Positions 1-5,926 are shown, counted from the stretch's first letter. The stretch: 11,953 bases of DNA from Woeseiaceae bacterium (GCA_013138675.1 WTCH01000042.1:1-11953), one strand, 5' to 3'. Translations and numbers: made by a program. The notes: a model not told the origin generated them from the sequence alone.

Positions 1-134
1 GTCCGCTTTGGGTCATTAGCAGCCGTTCAGACCAATAAAAGCCTAACGTCTGCTTTAGGGCGCATAGCGGACGTTCAAAACATAGTATTTCGGGAAAATT
101 GAGGGTCCGCTTACGGCCATAAGCGGACCTCAAT
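1..134. repeat. Cluster of short GTCCGCT palindromes
   Basis: The 7-mer GTCCGCT or its complement AGCGGAC occurs four times: at 1–7 (forward), 66–72 (reverse), 105–111 (forward) and 122–128 (reverse). Two clear hairpins result. Arms 45–54 and 66–75 pair over 10 positions with one G·T pair. Arms 98–113 and 120–134 pair over 15 positions with a single bulged G and a six-base loop. Read on the minus strand, the second hairpin is followed by TTTT, so it could also terminate the small minus-strand operon ending at 201. The layout resembles REP-like intergenic palindromes; I cannot name a family. Confidence 0.6.
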
Positions 135-200
135 CGGCATGACAATCTGCCCGATCAACCCGCGCTCACCACTCGACGCAGACTAAGGCCTCTTTTCGGG

Positions 201-338
201 CTACTTCTTATTGCCGTTCTCGTCCCACGATTTTGAGCCGGGAACTTCTTCGCCGTTTCGGTAGTGTCCTTCAAATTCCTTTTGCCCGTTCTCATACCAC
301 TCAGTGTAATCATGGTTGACAACAATCCCAATTCTCAT
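201..338 (-). CDS. Small MORN-repeat-like protein (45 aa), possible remnant
   Basis: The 45-codon frame has an ATG at 338–336 and a TAG at 203–201. It contains two MORN_2/YwqK-style units: YTEWYENGQKEFEGHYRNG (residues 11–29), and then a shorter unit ending SWDENGNKK. In known families such repeats come in long runs and often occur in surface or secreted proteins, and in proteins annotated as YwqK antitoxins. Here only about two units remain, so this is either a mini-protein or the 3' end of a larger gene. Its ATG overlaps the TGA of the preceding small frame (ATGA, 338–335), which suggests translational coupling. I see no Shine–Dalgarno sequence and no signal peptide. The repeat type is fairly clear; function is unknown. 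Confidence 0.4.
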   Translation of the reverse strand: MRIGIVVNHDYTEWYENGQKEFEGHYRNGEEVPGSKSWDENGNKK

Positions 339-522
339 CGGGAAGCACGACGCCCACCTGAACGCATCCAGGCGAACCAACTCGGAATGTGAATGAACAG
401 GCTTGACTTGTCCCCGTTTGCGTAGACCTCCACGACGGCCCCCTGCTCCATTAGGCCATTCGATTGCCGGTATTGCATTTTTTCGCGAGCGACTTGAGCG
501 TATCGCGTTCTAGTTTGCTCAT
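335..522 (-). pseudogene. Small frame-broken ORF coupled to the integrase
   Basis: An ATG at 522–520 overlaps the integrase stop (ATGA). It opens a frame beginning MSKLERDTLKSLAKK that meets a stop after 23 residues (451–453). At the run of six A's (minus strand, 483–478) a switch to the −1 frame continues as MQYRQSNGLMEQGAVVEVYA and on through a hydrophobic stretch (FIHIPSWFAWM) to a TGA at 337–335. That TGA overlaps the ATG of the next small ORF. Together the two halves would make a protein of about 63 residues. I do not recognise the family. A frameshift mutation in a decaying element is the simplest reading; slippage on A6 is possible but not shown. Confidence 0.35.
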
Positions 523-1208
523 GTCTGTTTTCGCTTCTGCATCGCGGCGAGTGCGTGCTTTTCATCTGTTTTTGTATACCGTTGCACCATCGCCAGCGTG
601 CGATGATTGGTCATTGCGGCTACTTCAAATGTCGTTGCTCCACCCTTGCCCGCCTCCGTTGCGGCTGAATGGCGCAGCGAGTGAATGACTAACCGCTCGC
701 CCTTCGCGTCCGCGCCATCCAGACCGGCGGCTTTGCGTATCCGTGCGAACGCGCCATCGAATTTCGCAGGATGGTCGTCTGCCAGCGGCGACGGGAACAC
801 CCAGGGACACCGTTCTCGCTTCAATCGAGCTTGAGCGTTAACAGCCTTGAGTGAATCACCTACAAGCGGCACGGTATACCCCGTTCCGGTCTTCGGGTCA
901 TGGAACGTTGCAAGTGTGTGCAAATGGTCGGCTACCAATTCGGGAGTAATGCGAGCCAGAGGAAGCTGGCCCGTTCTTTCCTCCCACCAAATGAGGTATC
1001 GCAATGTATCCCGCCCGGCTTTGCGCTTACGAAACTCGGCGGTCCGTGTGTACGCAGCTACAGCATCAGCCAGTCGCTGTCGGCCTCGGTGAATGCCTGC
1101 CAAGCCTTCGGCCCTTTCTTGTTCGACTTTTCGTCGAAATTCACGCGCCGCTTTCAGAGTAGGGAATGTTTCGGACAGCGACGGATAGCCAGTAGTCCTG
1201 TCTTGCAC
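519..1208 (-). pseudogene. Tyrosine recombinase (phage-type integrase) with in-frame internal deletion
   Basis: Tyrosine recombinases integrate and excise elements by strand exchange at att sites. The C-terminal catalytic half is recognisable (229-aa numbering): hairpin Lys in DPKTGTGYTVPL (K105), H176-S-L-R179, H202 in TNHRT, and the Tyr nucleophile Y211 in VQRYTK. The N-terminal part resembles the DNA-arm and SAM-like domains (GYPSLSETFPT near residue 7, then WWEERTGQLPLARITPEL). Between about residues 95 and 102 the text jumps from the SAM-like domain into the post-box-I hairpin. Roughly 100 residues of the usual core, including the box I arginine, are absent, with no stop or frame change. 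Family members are usually 320–400 aa. The frame stays open upstream of the GTG to 1262 and looks homologous (NWGALRVQDR), so the true N-terminus is uncertain or truncated. Transcription could come from the tRNA promoter. Probably inactive. Confidence 0.75.
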
Positions 1209-1269
1209 CCGCAGTGCACCCCAGTTGATTCCGAGCGGCGGTAGAATCAGCTGGAATCGTTGCTATCAT

Positions 1270-1356
1270 TGGTGCCCAGGGCCGGACTCGAACCGGCACG
1301 TCCTTTCGGACAGCGGATTTTAAGTCCGCAGCGTCTACCAATTCCGCCACCCGGGC
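1270..1356 (-). tRNA. tRNA-Leu (UAA)
   Basis: The 87-nt minus-strand sequence folds as a class II tRNA. It has a 7-bp acceptor stem (GCCCGGG with CCTGGGC, one G·U pair), a D-loop GGTAGAC region, the anticodon loop CTTAAAA within stem GCGGA/TCCGC, a long variable arm TGTCC-GAAA-GGACG, the T-loop GGTTCGAGTCC and an encoded CCA. The anticodon TAA decodes UUA and UUG. It is the counterpart of E. coli leuZ by position, 15 bases downstream of tRNA-Cys. Its 3' end borders the integrase region and is the probable attachment site. Confidence 0.97.
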
Positions 1357-1371
1357 AGGACGAAGAAAAAA

Positions 1372-1445
1372 TGGAGGCTAGGGTCGGAATCGAACCGGCG
1401 TCCACGGCTTTGCAGGCCGCTGCATAACCACTCTGCCACCTAGCC
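1372..1445 (-). tRNA. tRNA-Cys (GCA)
   Basis: The 74-nt minus-strand sequence folds with acceptor GGCTAGG/CCTAGCC, discriminator U (typical of tRNA-Cys) and encoded CCA. The anticodon loop CTGCAAA lies in stem GCGGC/GCCGT, and the T-loop is GGTTCGATTCC. It is the counterpart of E. coli cysT. It is first in the remaining two-tRNA unit Cys–Leu, and tRNA-Gly is now more than 1.3 kb away across an opposite-strand gene. Confidence 0.97.
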
Positions 1446-1456
1446 CCAGGTTGCAG

Positions 1457-1492
1457 GCGTCGCAGTATACAGTCCAAATCTGCATAATGCAG
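1457..1492 (-). promoter_or_regulatory. Candidate promoter for tRNA-Cys–tRNA-Leu
   Basis: On the minus strand a TATACT −10 hexamer (1469–1464) is followed by the GC-rich stretch GCGACGCC before the predicted start near 1457, about 12 bases ahead of mature tRNA-Cys. A GC-rich discriminator is a known mark of stringently controlled stable-RNA promoters. The −35 is poor (CTGCAT-like at about 17 bp). The opposite-strand lipoprotein gene cuts these tRNAs off from the pgsA–tRNA-Gly transcript, so they need a promoter of their own, and this is the only space for it. Confidence 0.4.
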
Positions 1493-1494
1493 TC

Positions 1495-2706
1495 ATGCGA
1501 TCACATTTCCTGTTCATGGCCGCTGGCAGCCTGTTTCTACTCGCCGGCTGCTCCGAAACGCCGGTGCCATTTGAGCCTCAGCTGGTCAATGTGCCTGCCG
1601 GCGCTCCAGCGACAGGCCCGAGGATTTCCGGTGACGAGACCACCGGCCTTGTACTCAGCTGGATGGAACAGGACGACGATGGTGCGTCGTTGCATTACGC
1701 CAGGCTCGAAGACGGTACCTGGTCCGACGCCAGCGTCGTTGTCGATGGCGTGGATATGTTCGTCAATTGGGCGGATATGCCATCAGTGCAGCCGCTGGGT
1801 ACGGGCCGACTGGCCGCACACTGGCTGCAGATGTCCGCCGATATGACCTATGCCTACGATGTCATGTTCGCCCAGTCAGCAGACGACGGACAATCCTGGT
1901 CCGAACCGATTCGACCCCACTCTGATGGCACAGAGACGGAGCACGGATTCGTTTCAATGTTTTCTGATGGAAATCGGACAGGACTTATTTGGCTTGATGG
2001 CCGCAAAATGGTCAACGAGGTGACCGATGATCCCGTTGCCTCAGGCATGACATTGCGAGCCGCATCTGTCGACGAAAACCAGAATGTGGAGCAGGAGCAG
2101 CTTGTGGACGAGCTCATTTGCGACTGTTGCCAGACGGATATCGCGATCGCCTCCTCCGGCCCCGTCGCCGTCTATCGCGACCGCAGTAGCGCTGAGATTC
2201 GCGATATCTACGTCACGCGGTACGTTGATGGTCAGTGGCTGACCGGCAAACCGGTCGCCAGCGATAACTGGAAAATCCCGGGATGCCCGGTGAATGGACC
2301 GTCGATCGTCGCCGATGGGAGCTTCGTCGCGGTCGCGTGGTTCACGGGATCGGGTGGGCGCCCCGTGGTCAGGCTCAGCGTGTCGGATGATAGCGGTGAG
2401 ACCTTTGGCGAGCCCCTCGACGTCGCGGACGGCAGCGTCCTGGGCCGTGTCGGGCTCGTGCATCTCGGCAAGGGTGCAGTGGCCGTCAGCTGGCTGCAGT
2501 CTGGCGCAGATGGTTCACATGACGTGGTGATAAGGAGAATTGAGGCAGGCGTTGCCGGTTCGGTGCACACCGTGGCGCACAATGCCGGCTCCTTCTCGGT
2601 GCCGCAGATTGCATTGGCCGGTGAGGACCTGATCTTCGTTTGGACCGAGACCGAAGAGTTCGAAAACAGCGTCCACAGTGCCAGGGTCGCCGCAAAAGCC
2701 CTGTAA
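1495..2706 (+). CDS. Sialidase-fold (BNR/Asp-box) lipoprotein with CDCC motif
   Basis: The 403-aa protein starts with a lipoprotein signal (MRSHFLF..., hydrophobic stretch, lipobox LAG|C19), so it should be anchored to a membrane on the periplasmic or outer face. The rest looks like a six-bladed beta-propeller of the exo-alpha-sialidase superfamily. Two Asp-box motifs are visible, S128-ADDGQS-W135 and S297-DDSGET-F304, with further blade-like WxDGR and VxWL repeats. I recall the segments NWADMPSVQP (91–100), TEHGFVS, WLDGRK, CDCCQTD (209–215), YRDRSSAEIRDI and WKIPGCPVNGP from proteins annotated only as sialidase-like, whose substrate is unknown. The sialidase arginine triad is not evident, so real sialidase activity is doubtful. 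No Shine–Dalgarno sequence precedes the ATG. The gene lies alone between tRNA-Gly and tRNA-Cys, opposite to both. Confidence 0.8.
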   Translation: MRSHFLFMAAGSLFLLAGCSETPVPFEPQLVNVPAGAPATGPRISGDETTGLVLSWMEQDDDGASLHYARLEDGTWSDASVVVDGVDMFVNWADMPSVQPLGTGRLAAHWLQMSADMTYAYDVMFAQSADDGQSWSEPIRPHSDGTETEHGFVSMFSDGNRTGLIWLDGRKMVNEVTDDPVASGMTLRAASVDENQNVEQEQLVDELICDCCQTDIAIASSGPVAVYRDRSSAEIRDIYVTRYVDGQWLTGKPVASDNWKIPGCPVNGPSIVADGSFVAVAWFTGSGGRPVVRLSVSDDSGETFGEPLDVADGSVLGRVGLVHLGKGAVAVSWLQSGADGSHDVVIRRIEAGVAGSVHTVAHNAGSFSVPQIALAGEDLIFVWTETEEFENSVHSARVAAKAL

Positions 2707-2712
2707 ACGAAA

Positions 2713-2736
2713 AAGGCGACCCGTCAGGATCGCCTT
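2713..2736 (-). terminator. Intrinsic terminator after tRNA-Gly
   Basis: Read on the minus strand, a 7-bp stem AAGGCGA/TCGCCTT with a 10-base loop is followed by a T-rich tract (TTTTTCGTTT, extending to about 2705). It lies 12 bases past the CCA of tRNA-Gly and should end the pgsA–tRNA-Gly transcript. On the plus strand the same hairpin follows the lipoprotein stop closely but has a weaker T tract, so it may act in both directions. Confidence 0.65.
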
Positions 2737-2748
2737 AGTCGTTGTATT

Positions 2749-2823
2749 TGGAGCGGGTGATGAGGATTGAACTCACGACCCTCACGTTGGCAACGTGATG
2801 CTCTACCGCTGAGCTACACCCGC
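2749..2823 (-). tRNA. tRNA-Gly (GCC)
   Basis: The 75-nt minus-strand sequence folds with acceptor GCGGGTG/CACCCGC, the D-arm AGCTCAGCGGTAGAGCA, the anticodon loop TTGCCAA in stem CACG/CGTG, the T-arm GAGTTCAATCCTC, discriminator U and encoded CCA. The anticodon GCC decodes GGC and GGU. It is the counterpart of E. coli glyW, directly downstream of pgsA. Confidence 0.97.
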
Positions 2824-2831
2824 TTTTTTCG

Positions 2832-2848
2832 CCTCCGCAATGCGGAGG
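2832..2848 (-). other. Hairpin between pgsA and tRNA-Gly
   Basis: A perfect 7-bp stem CCTCCGC/GCGGAGG has a three-base loop and lies in the 42-base spacer between the pgsA stop and tRNA-Gly. On the minus strand it is followed by A's, not T's, so it is not a typical intrinsic terminator. It could stabilise the pgsA mRNA 3' end or mark processing of the mRNA–tRNA transcript. Confidence 0.4.
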
Positions 2849-2865
2849 GCCGAGATTTTAGCCAC

Positions 2866-3432
2866 TTACGGCTCGCTGTCAAGGTTGATATACGGCCAGG
2901 CCGCACGAAGATAGATAATCATTGACCAGACCGTCATGGCTGCCGCGGCCATCAGCAGGATGAATCCGACCTTGTAGATGTCGATTCCCAGGAACTCATT
3001 CTGGTACACCATGAAACTGATACCGAACATCTGCAGTACGGTTTTCAGCTTCCCGGCCATGGTCACCTTCACATTTGCGCGCTCACCGATCGTCGCCATC
3101 CACTCACGGAGTGCGGAAATGGTGATTTCACGGCCGATAATGACCATGGCAATGATATCCACGTACCAATGGGGATTGCTCTGCACGAGCATGACCAGCA
3201 CGATGGCAACCATCAATTTGTCGGCAACCGGGTCGAGAAACTCGCCAAATTTCGAAATCTGATTGAAGCGGCGCGCCACCCAACCGTCGAGAAGGTCGGT
3301 GACAGCGGCGATGCCGAACAATATCGCGGCGATTGGCCGCGCATGCTCGAGCGTGCTGTAAAACAGCACCACCACGATGGGAATCGCAGCGATGCGAAAC
3401 AGGGTCAACAGGATTGCCAGGTTTAGTTTCAA
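2866..3432 (-). CDS. pgsA: CDP-diacylglycerol–glycerol-3-phosphate 3-phosphatidyltransferase
   Basis: PgsA transfers the phosphatidyl group from CDP-diacylglycerol to glycerol-3-phosphate, the committed step to phosphatidylglycerol and cardiolipin, in the inner membrane. The 188-aa length is normal. The CDP-alcohol phosphotransferase signature DG-x2-AR-x8-G-x3-D-x3-D is complete: D49 G50, A53 R54, G63, D67, D71. Several hydrophobic segments follow (residues 6–25, 33–47, 73–84, 92–100, 130–143, 154–175). The start codon is TTG. I chose it because MKLNLAILLTLFRI aligns with the E. coli N-terminus (MQFNIPTLLTLFRV) and no ATG fits. It begins 18 bases after the uvrC stop, so it is cotranscribed with uvrC as in E. 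coli. The ribosome site is weak. Confidence 0.95.
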   Translation of the reverse strand: MKLNLAILLTLFRIAAIPIVVVLFYSTLEHARPIAAILFGIAAVTDLLDGWVARRFNQISKFGEFLDPVADKLMVAIVLVMLVQSNPHWYVDIIAMVIIGREITISALREWMATIGERANVKVTMAGKLKTVLQMFGISFMVYQNEFLGIDIYKVGFILLMAAAAMTVWSMIIYLRAAWPYINLDSEP

Positions 3433-3450
3433 AGGCCGGTTCGCTTTTTT

Positions 3451-5286
3451 TTAGTTCTGTCCGTCCAGATGCAGGTCATTGTATATCGATTCAGCCAGCG
3501 AACGACTGATTCCGCGCACTTTTGCCAGATCGTCGATTCCAGCGCCAATGACACCCTGCAGCCCGCCAAACTGCCGCAGCAACTCTCGTCGTCGCTTCGG
3601 CCCCAGCCCAGGGATTTGCTCCAAACGCGACGTCTTGCGCGCCTTGGAGCGCCTGGCACGGTGCCCGGTTATCGCGAAACGGTGCGCCTCGTCGCGAATT
3701 TGCTGTATCAATAGCAAGGCCGGCGAATTCGACGGTAGCTGAATGGCGGTCTTTTGGCCTGGCAGGAACATGCGCTCGGCACCGACCTTGCGCGCCCTGC
3801 CCTTCGCGACAGCAACGACCTTGAGCCAATCGAGCTCAAGTTCGTCCAGAACCGTCATTGCTTCAGAGAGTTGCCCTTTGCCACCGTCGACAAAGAGCAC
3901 ATCAGGCACCGGTACTTCACCTTTCTTGACACGTGTATAGCGCCGCCGCAATGCCTCAGCCATTGCTGCATAGTCATCGCCGGCCGAATCAGGCTTGAGA
4001 TTGAATCGTCGGTAGTCACTTTTCAGCGGTCCGGCCGCGTTGAATACTACGCAGGACGCCACGGTGGCCTCGCCCGAGGTATGACTTACATCAAAACACT
4101 CCAGCCGTTCGGGCGTCTCTTCAAGTTGCAGCACCTCCGCCAGGACCGCGAACTGCTTGCGGATCGTCGCATTGCTCGCGACCTGCAGGTTTAAACCCTG
4201 CTCCGCATTCGTGCGTGCCATTTTCAGCCAGCGTGCGCGATCACCGCGAACCTTGCTCCGGATCGCAATCTTGCGGCCCATGCGTTCACTCAGTTCCGAC
4301 TCGAGCAATTGGGTGTCCTCGATTTCCGTATCGAGAATGATCTCCGCCGGAGCATCGCGGCCCAGGTAGTACTGGGTGACGAAGCCATTAAGAATTTTCT
4401 GCTTGTCATCCTCGCCGGCAATCTTTGGAAAGTGATCACGACTCCCGATAAGTGCTCCATTACGAATGAACAGCAACGTTACACAATGAATGGCCGTGTT
4501 CGATGCGAAGCCAAGGATATCGAGGTCCTTATTTGCCGATCTCGACACCAGCTGCCGTGCTTCGATCTCCTTGAGCCGCGAGATCTGGTCGCGAAATCGA
4601 GCCGCCCGTTCATAATGCTGCTCGGCCGACGCTTGCTCCATGCGATCGACGAAGCGATCTATGACGCTTTGATTCTTGCCTTCGAGAAACTCTATCGCTG
4701 CATCGACATCCTTCGCGTATTGCTCTTTCGAGATAAGGTCGACGCACGGCGCCGTGCAGCGCTTGATCTGGTATTGCAGGCAAGGTCGTGTTCGATTGCG
4801 AAAGTAGCTGTCTTTGCATTGCCGCACGAGAAACAGCTTTTGCAGTTCGTTCAGTGTCTGCCTGACCGCTCTGGTGCTTGGATAGGGTCCGAAGTAGCGA
4901 CCTTTTCCTTTTCGTGGACCACGGTGGAATTGCAGACGCGGAAAGCCGTGCCGGGTTGACACATAGATGTAGGGGTAGCTCTTGTCGTCACGCAGAATGA
5001 CATTGAATCGCGGCTTGTTCTGCTTGATCAGGTTGTATTCGAGGATCAGAGCTTCGGCTTCGGTGTTGGTCACCGTGACTTCAACGTTAGCGACCAGTTC
5101 CATCATCGCCGCGGTCTTCACAGAGTCATGGCTGCGATGAAAATAGCTCGACACTCGCTTCTTCAGATCGCGCGCTTTGCCAACGTAGATGACCTTGTGT
5201 TTCGCGCTGAGCATCCGATACACACCGGGACGGTGCGTCAGACCGCGCAGGAATGATTTCTCGTCGAATGTTCTTTCGTCGGCCAC
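3451..5286 (-). CDS. uvrC: Excinuclease ABC subunit C
   Basis: UvrC makes both incisions around bulky DNA lesions after UvrA/UvrB loading in nucleotide excision repair. The 611-aa product has, in order: an N-terminal GIY-YIG nuclease (G21-V-Y23, Y34-V-G36, R39, and acidic EAEALILE near 76–83); a cysteine cluster near 157–181 (C157, C169, C177, C181) typical of UvrC; a UVR domain for UvrB contact (about 204–240); an RNase H-like nuclease with D399, D438, D467 (VDGGKGQ) and H535; and a tandem helix-hairpin-helix region (about 555–600, IPGLGPKRRRELL). I chose the GTG at 5286, four bases after the upstream stop. It gives the usual length and the family-like start ADERTFDEKSFLRGLTHRPGVY. A longer frame from 5334 would overlap the glycosylase gene. 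Confidence 0.97.
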   Translation of the reverse strand: MADERTFDEKSFLRGLTHRPGVYRMLSAKHKVIYVGKARDLKKRVSSYFHRSHDSVKTAAMMELVANVEVTVTNTEAEALILEYNLIKQNKPRFNVILRDDKSYPYIYVSTRHGFPRLQFHRGPRKGKGRYFGPYPSTRAVRQTLNELQKLFLVRQCKDSYFRNRTRPCLQYQIKRCTAPCVDLISKEQYAKDVDAAIEFLEGKNQSVIDRFVDRMEQASAEQHYERAARFRDQISRLKEIEARQLVSRSANKDLDILGFASNTAIHCVTLLFIRNGALIGSRDHFPKIAGEDDKQKILNGFVTQYYLGRDAPAEIILDTEIEDTQLLESELSERMGRKIAIRSKVRGDRARWLKMARTNAEQGLNLQVASNATIRKQFAVLAEVLQLEETPERLECFDVSHTSGEATVASCVVFNAAGPLKSDYRRFNLKPDSAGDDYAAMAEALRRRYTRVKKGEVPVPDVLFVDGGKGQLSEAMTVLDELELDWLKVVAVAKGRARKVGAERMFLPGQKTAIQLPSNSPALLLIQQIRDEAHRFAITGHRARRSKARKTSRLEQIPGLGPKRRRELLRQFGGLQGVIGAGIDDLAKVRGISRSLAESIYNDLHLDGQN

Positions 5287-5290
5287 GCAG

Positions 5291-5926
5291 CTATTTATCC
5301 AGCAACTCCCGCGCCTGCGCAAATATCCCGTCAAACATCTGTGTGGTCAGTCGCCCCGTGTTGGTGTTGTAGCGACTGCAGTGGTAGGAATCGAGCAGGC
5401 GTAAGGGACCGAGATCGTGCACCGCGGCATGCACAAATTTGAAATCCGCCTGGCGCATTGCCTGTGCCTTGATGATTGCGCGGTGCGCGATACCACCGAG
5501 TGCAAGCACTACCGATGAATCAGCAAGCGTCTGCAATTCATTGGCCAGAAATTCGTTGCACGTGTTGATCTCCGCACCAACAGGTTTGTTATCAGGTGGC
5601 AGGCACTTAACCGCATTCGTAATGCGGCACCCTGTCAGCTTTAACTCATCATCGGCGGCCAGTGATTCCGCGTGTGTTGAGAAACCATACTTGTGCAGCA
5701 TCTGGTACAGCAGGATGCCGGCATGATCGCCGGTAAAAGGCCGGCCGGTGCGATTCGCACCATGCATGCCGGGCGCGAGCCCGACGATCAGGAAGCGCGC
5801 CTTGCTGTCGCCGAATGGAGGAACCGGTTTGCAGTAGTAATCCGGATAACGATCATTGACGTCGTCGAGAAACGTCGCCAGTCGCGGACATGCGCGGCAG
5901 TGCTTGTCGAAAATCGCGTCAGTCAT
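5291..5926 (-). CDS. Uracil-DNA glycosylase, family 5 (UDGb)-like, 4Fe-4S type
   Basis: This enzyme class removes uracil and other deaminated bases from DNA, starting base excision repair. The 211-aa protein has motif 1 GLAPGMHGANRTGRPFTGD (49–67), characteristic of family 5 enzymes. These lack the catalytic Asp/Asn seen in other UDG families at this place. Motif 2 is H182-C-S-R-Y-N-T-N-T-G-R-L-T. Four cysteines fit a 4Fe-4S cluster: C10 and C13 near the N-terminus, then C108 and C123. Where many relatives have HPS in motif 2, this one has HCS. The ATG overlaps the icd stop by 8 bases and uvrC begins four bases after its stop, so it sits in a coupled operon with another repair gene. Confidence 0.9.
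   Translation of the reverse strand: MTDAIFDKHCRACPRLATFLDDVNDRYPDYYCKPVPPFGDSKARFLIVGLAPGMHGANRTGRPFTGDHAGILLYQMLHKYGFSTHAESLAADDELKLTGCRITNAVKCLPPDNKPVGAEINTCNEFLANELQTLADSSVVLALGGIAHRAIIKAQAMRQADFKFVHAAVHDLGPLRLLDSYHCSRYNTNTGRLTTQMFDGIFAQARELLDK

Larger units (their letters stand above)
1..1269. mobile_element. tRNA-proximal end of an integrative element (probably degenerate) at tRNA-Leu
   Basis: A tyrosine recombinase gene starts about 60 bases beyond the 3' CCA of tRNA-Leu and reads in the same direction. This is the usual layout of an element inserted at a tRNA 3' end. The stretch also holds two tiny ORFs and several short palindromes, and no housekeeping gene. In E. coli the equivalent tRNA (leuZ) is the last gene of its cluster, so foreign DNA starting here fits. 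The left end and the second attachment copy are outside the window, so size and cargo are unknown. The recombinase has lost its first catalytic arginine region, so the element is probably immobile. The element call is inference from layout. Confidence 0.55.

Noticed and set aside
1..134. CRISPR array at the left edge
   Set aside because: The repeated word is a 7-base palindromic core in alternating orientation with irregular spacing, not direct repeats with uniform spacers.
1141..1350. Minus-strand ORFs across the tRNA genes
   Set aside because: The apparent proteins are translations of tRNA-Leu and tRNA-Cys sequence; such tRNA-derived ORFs are well-known false calls.
1495..2706. True exo-sialidase function for the lipoprotein
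   Set aside because: The Asp-boxes show the fold only; an arginine triad and the catalytic Tyr/Glu arrangement could not be identified, and the CDCC motif is foreign to sialidases.
4309..4959. 216-aa plus-strand open frame opposite uvrC
   Set aside because: It lies wholly within the firmly identified uvrC gene, with no recognisable motif.
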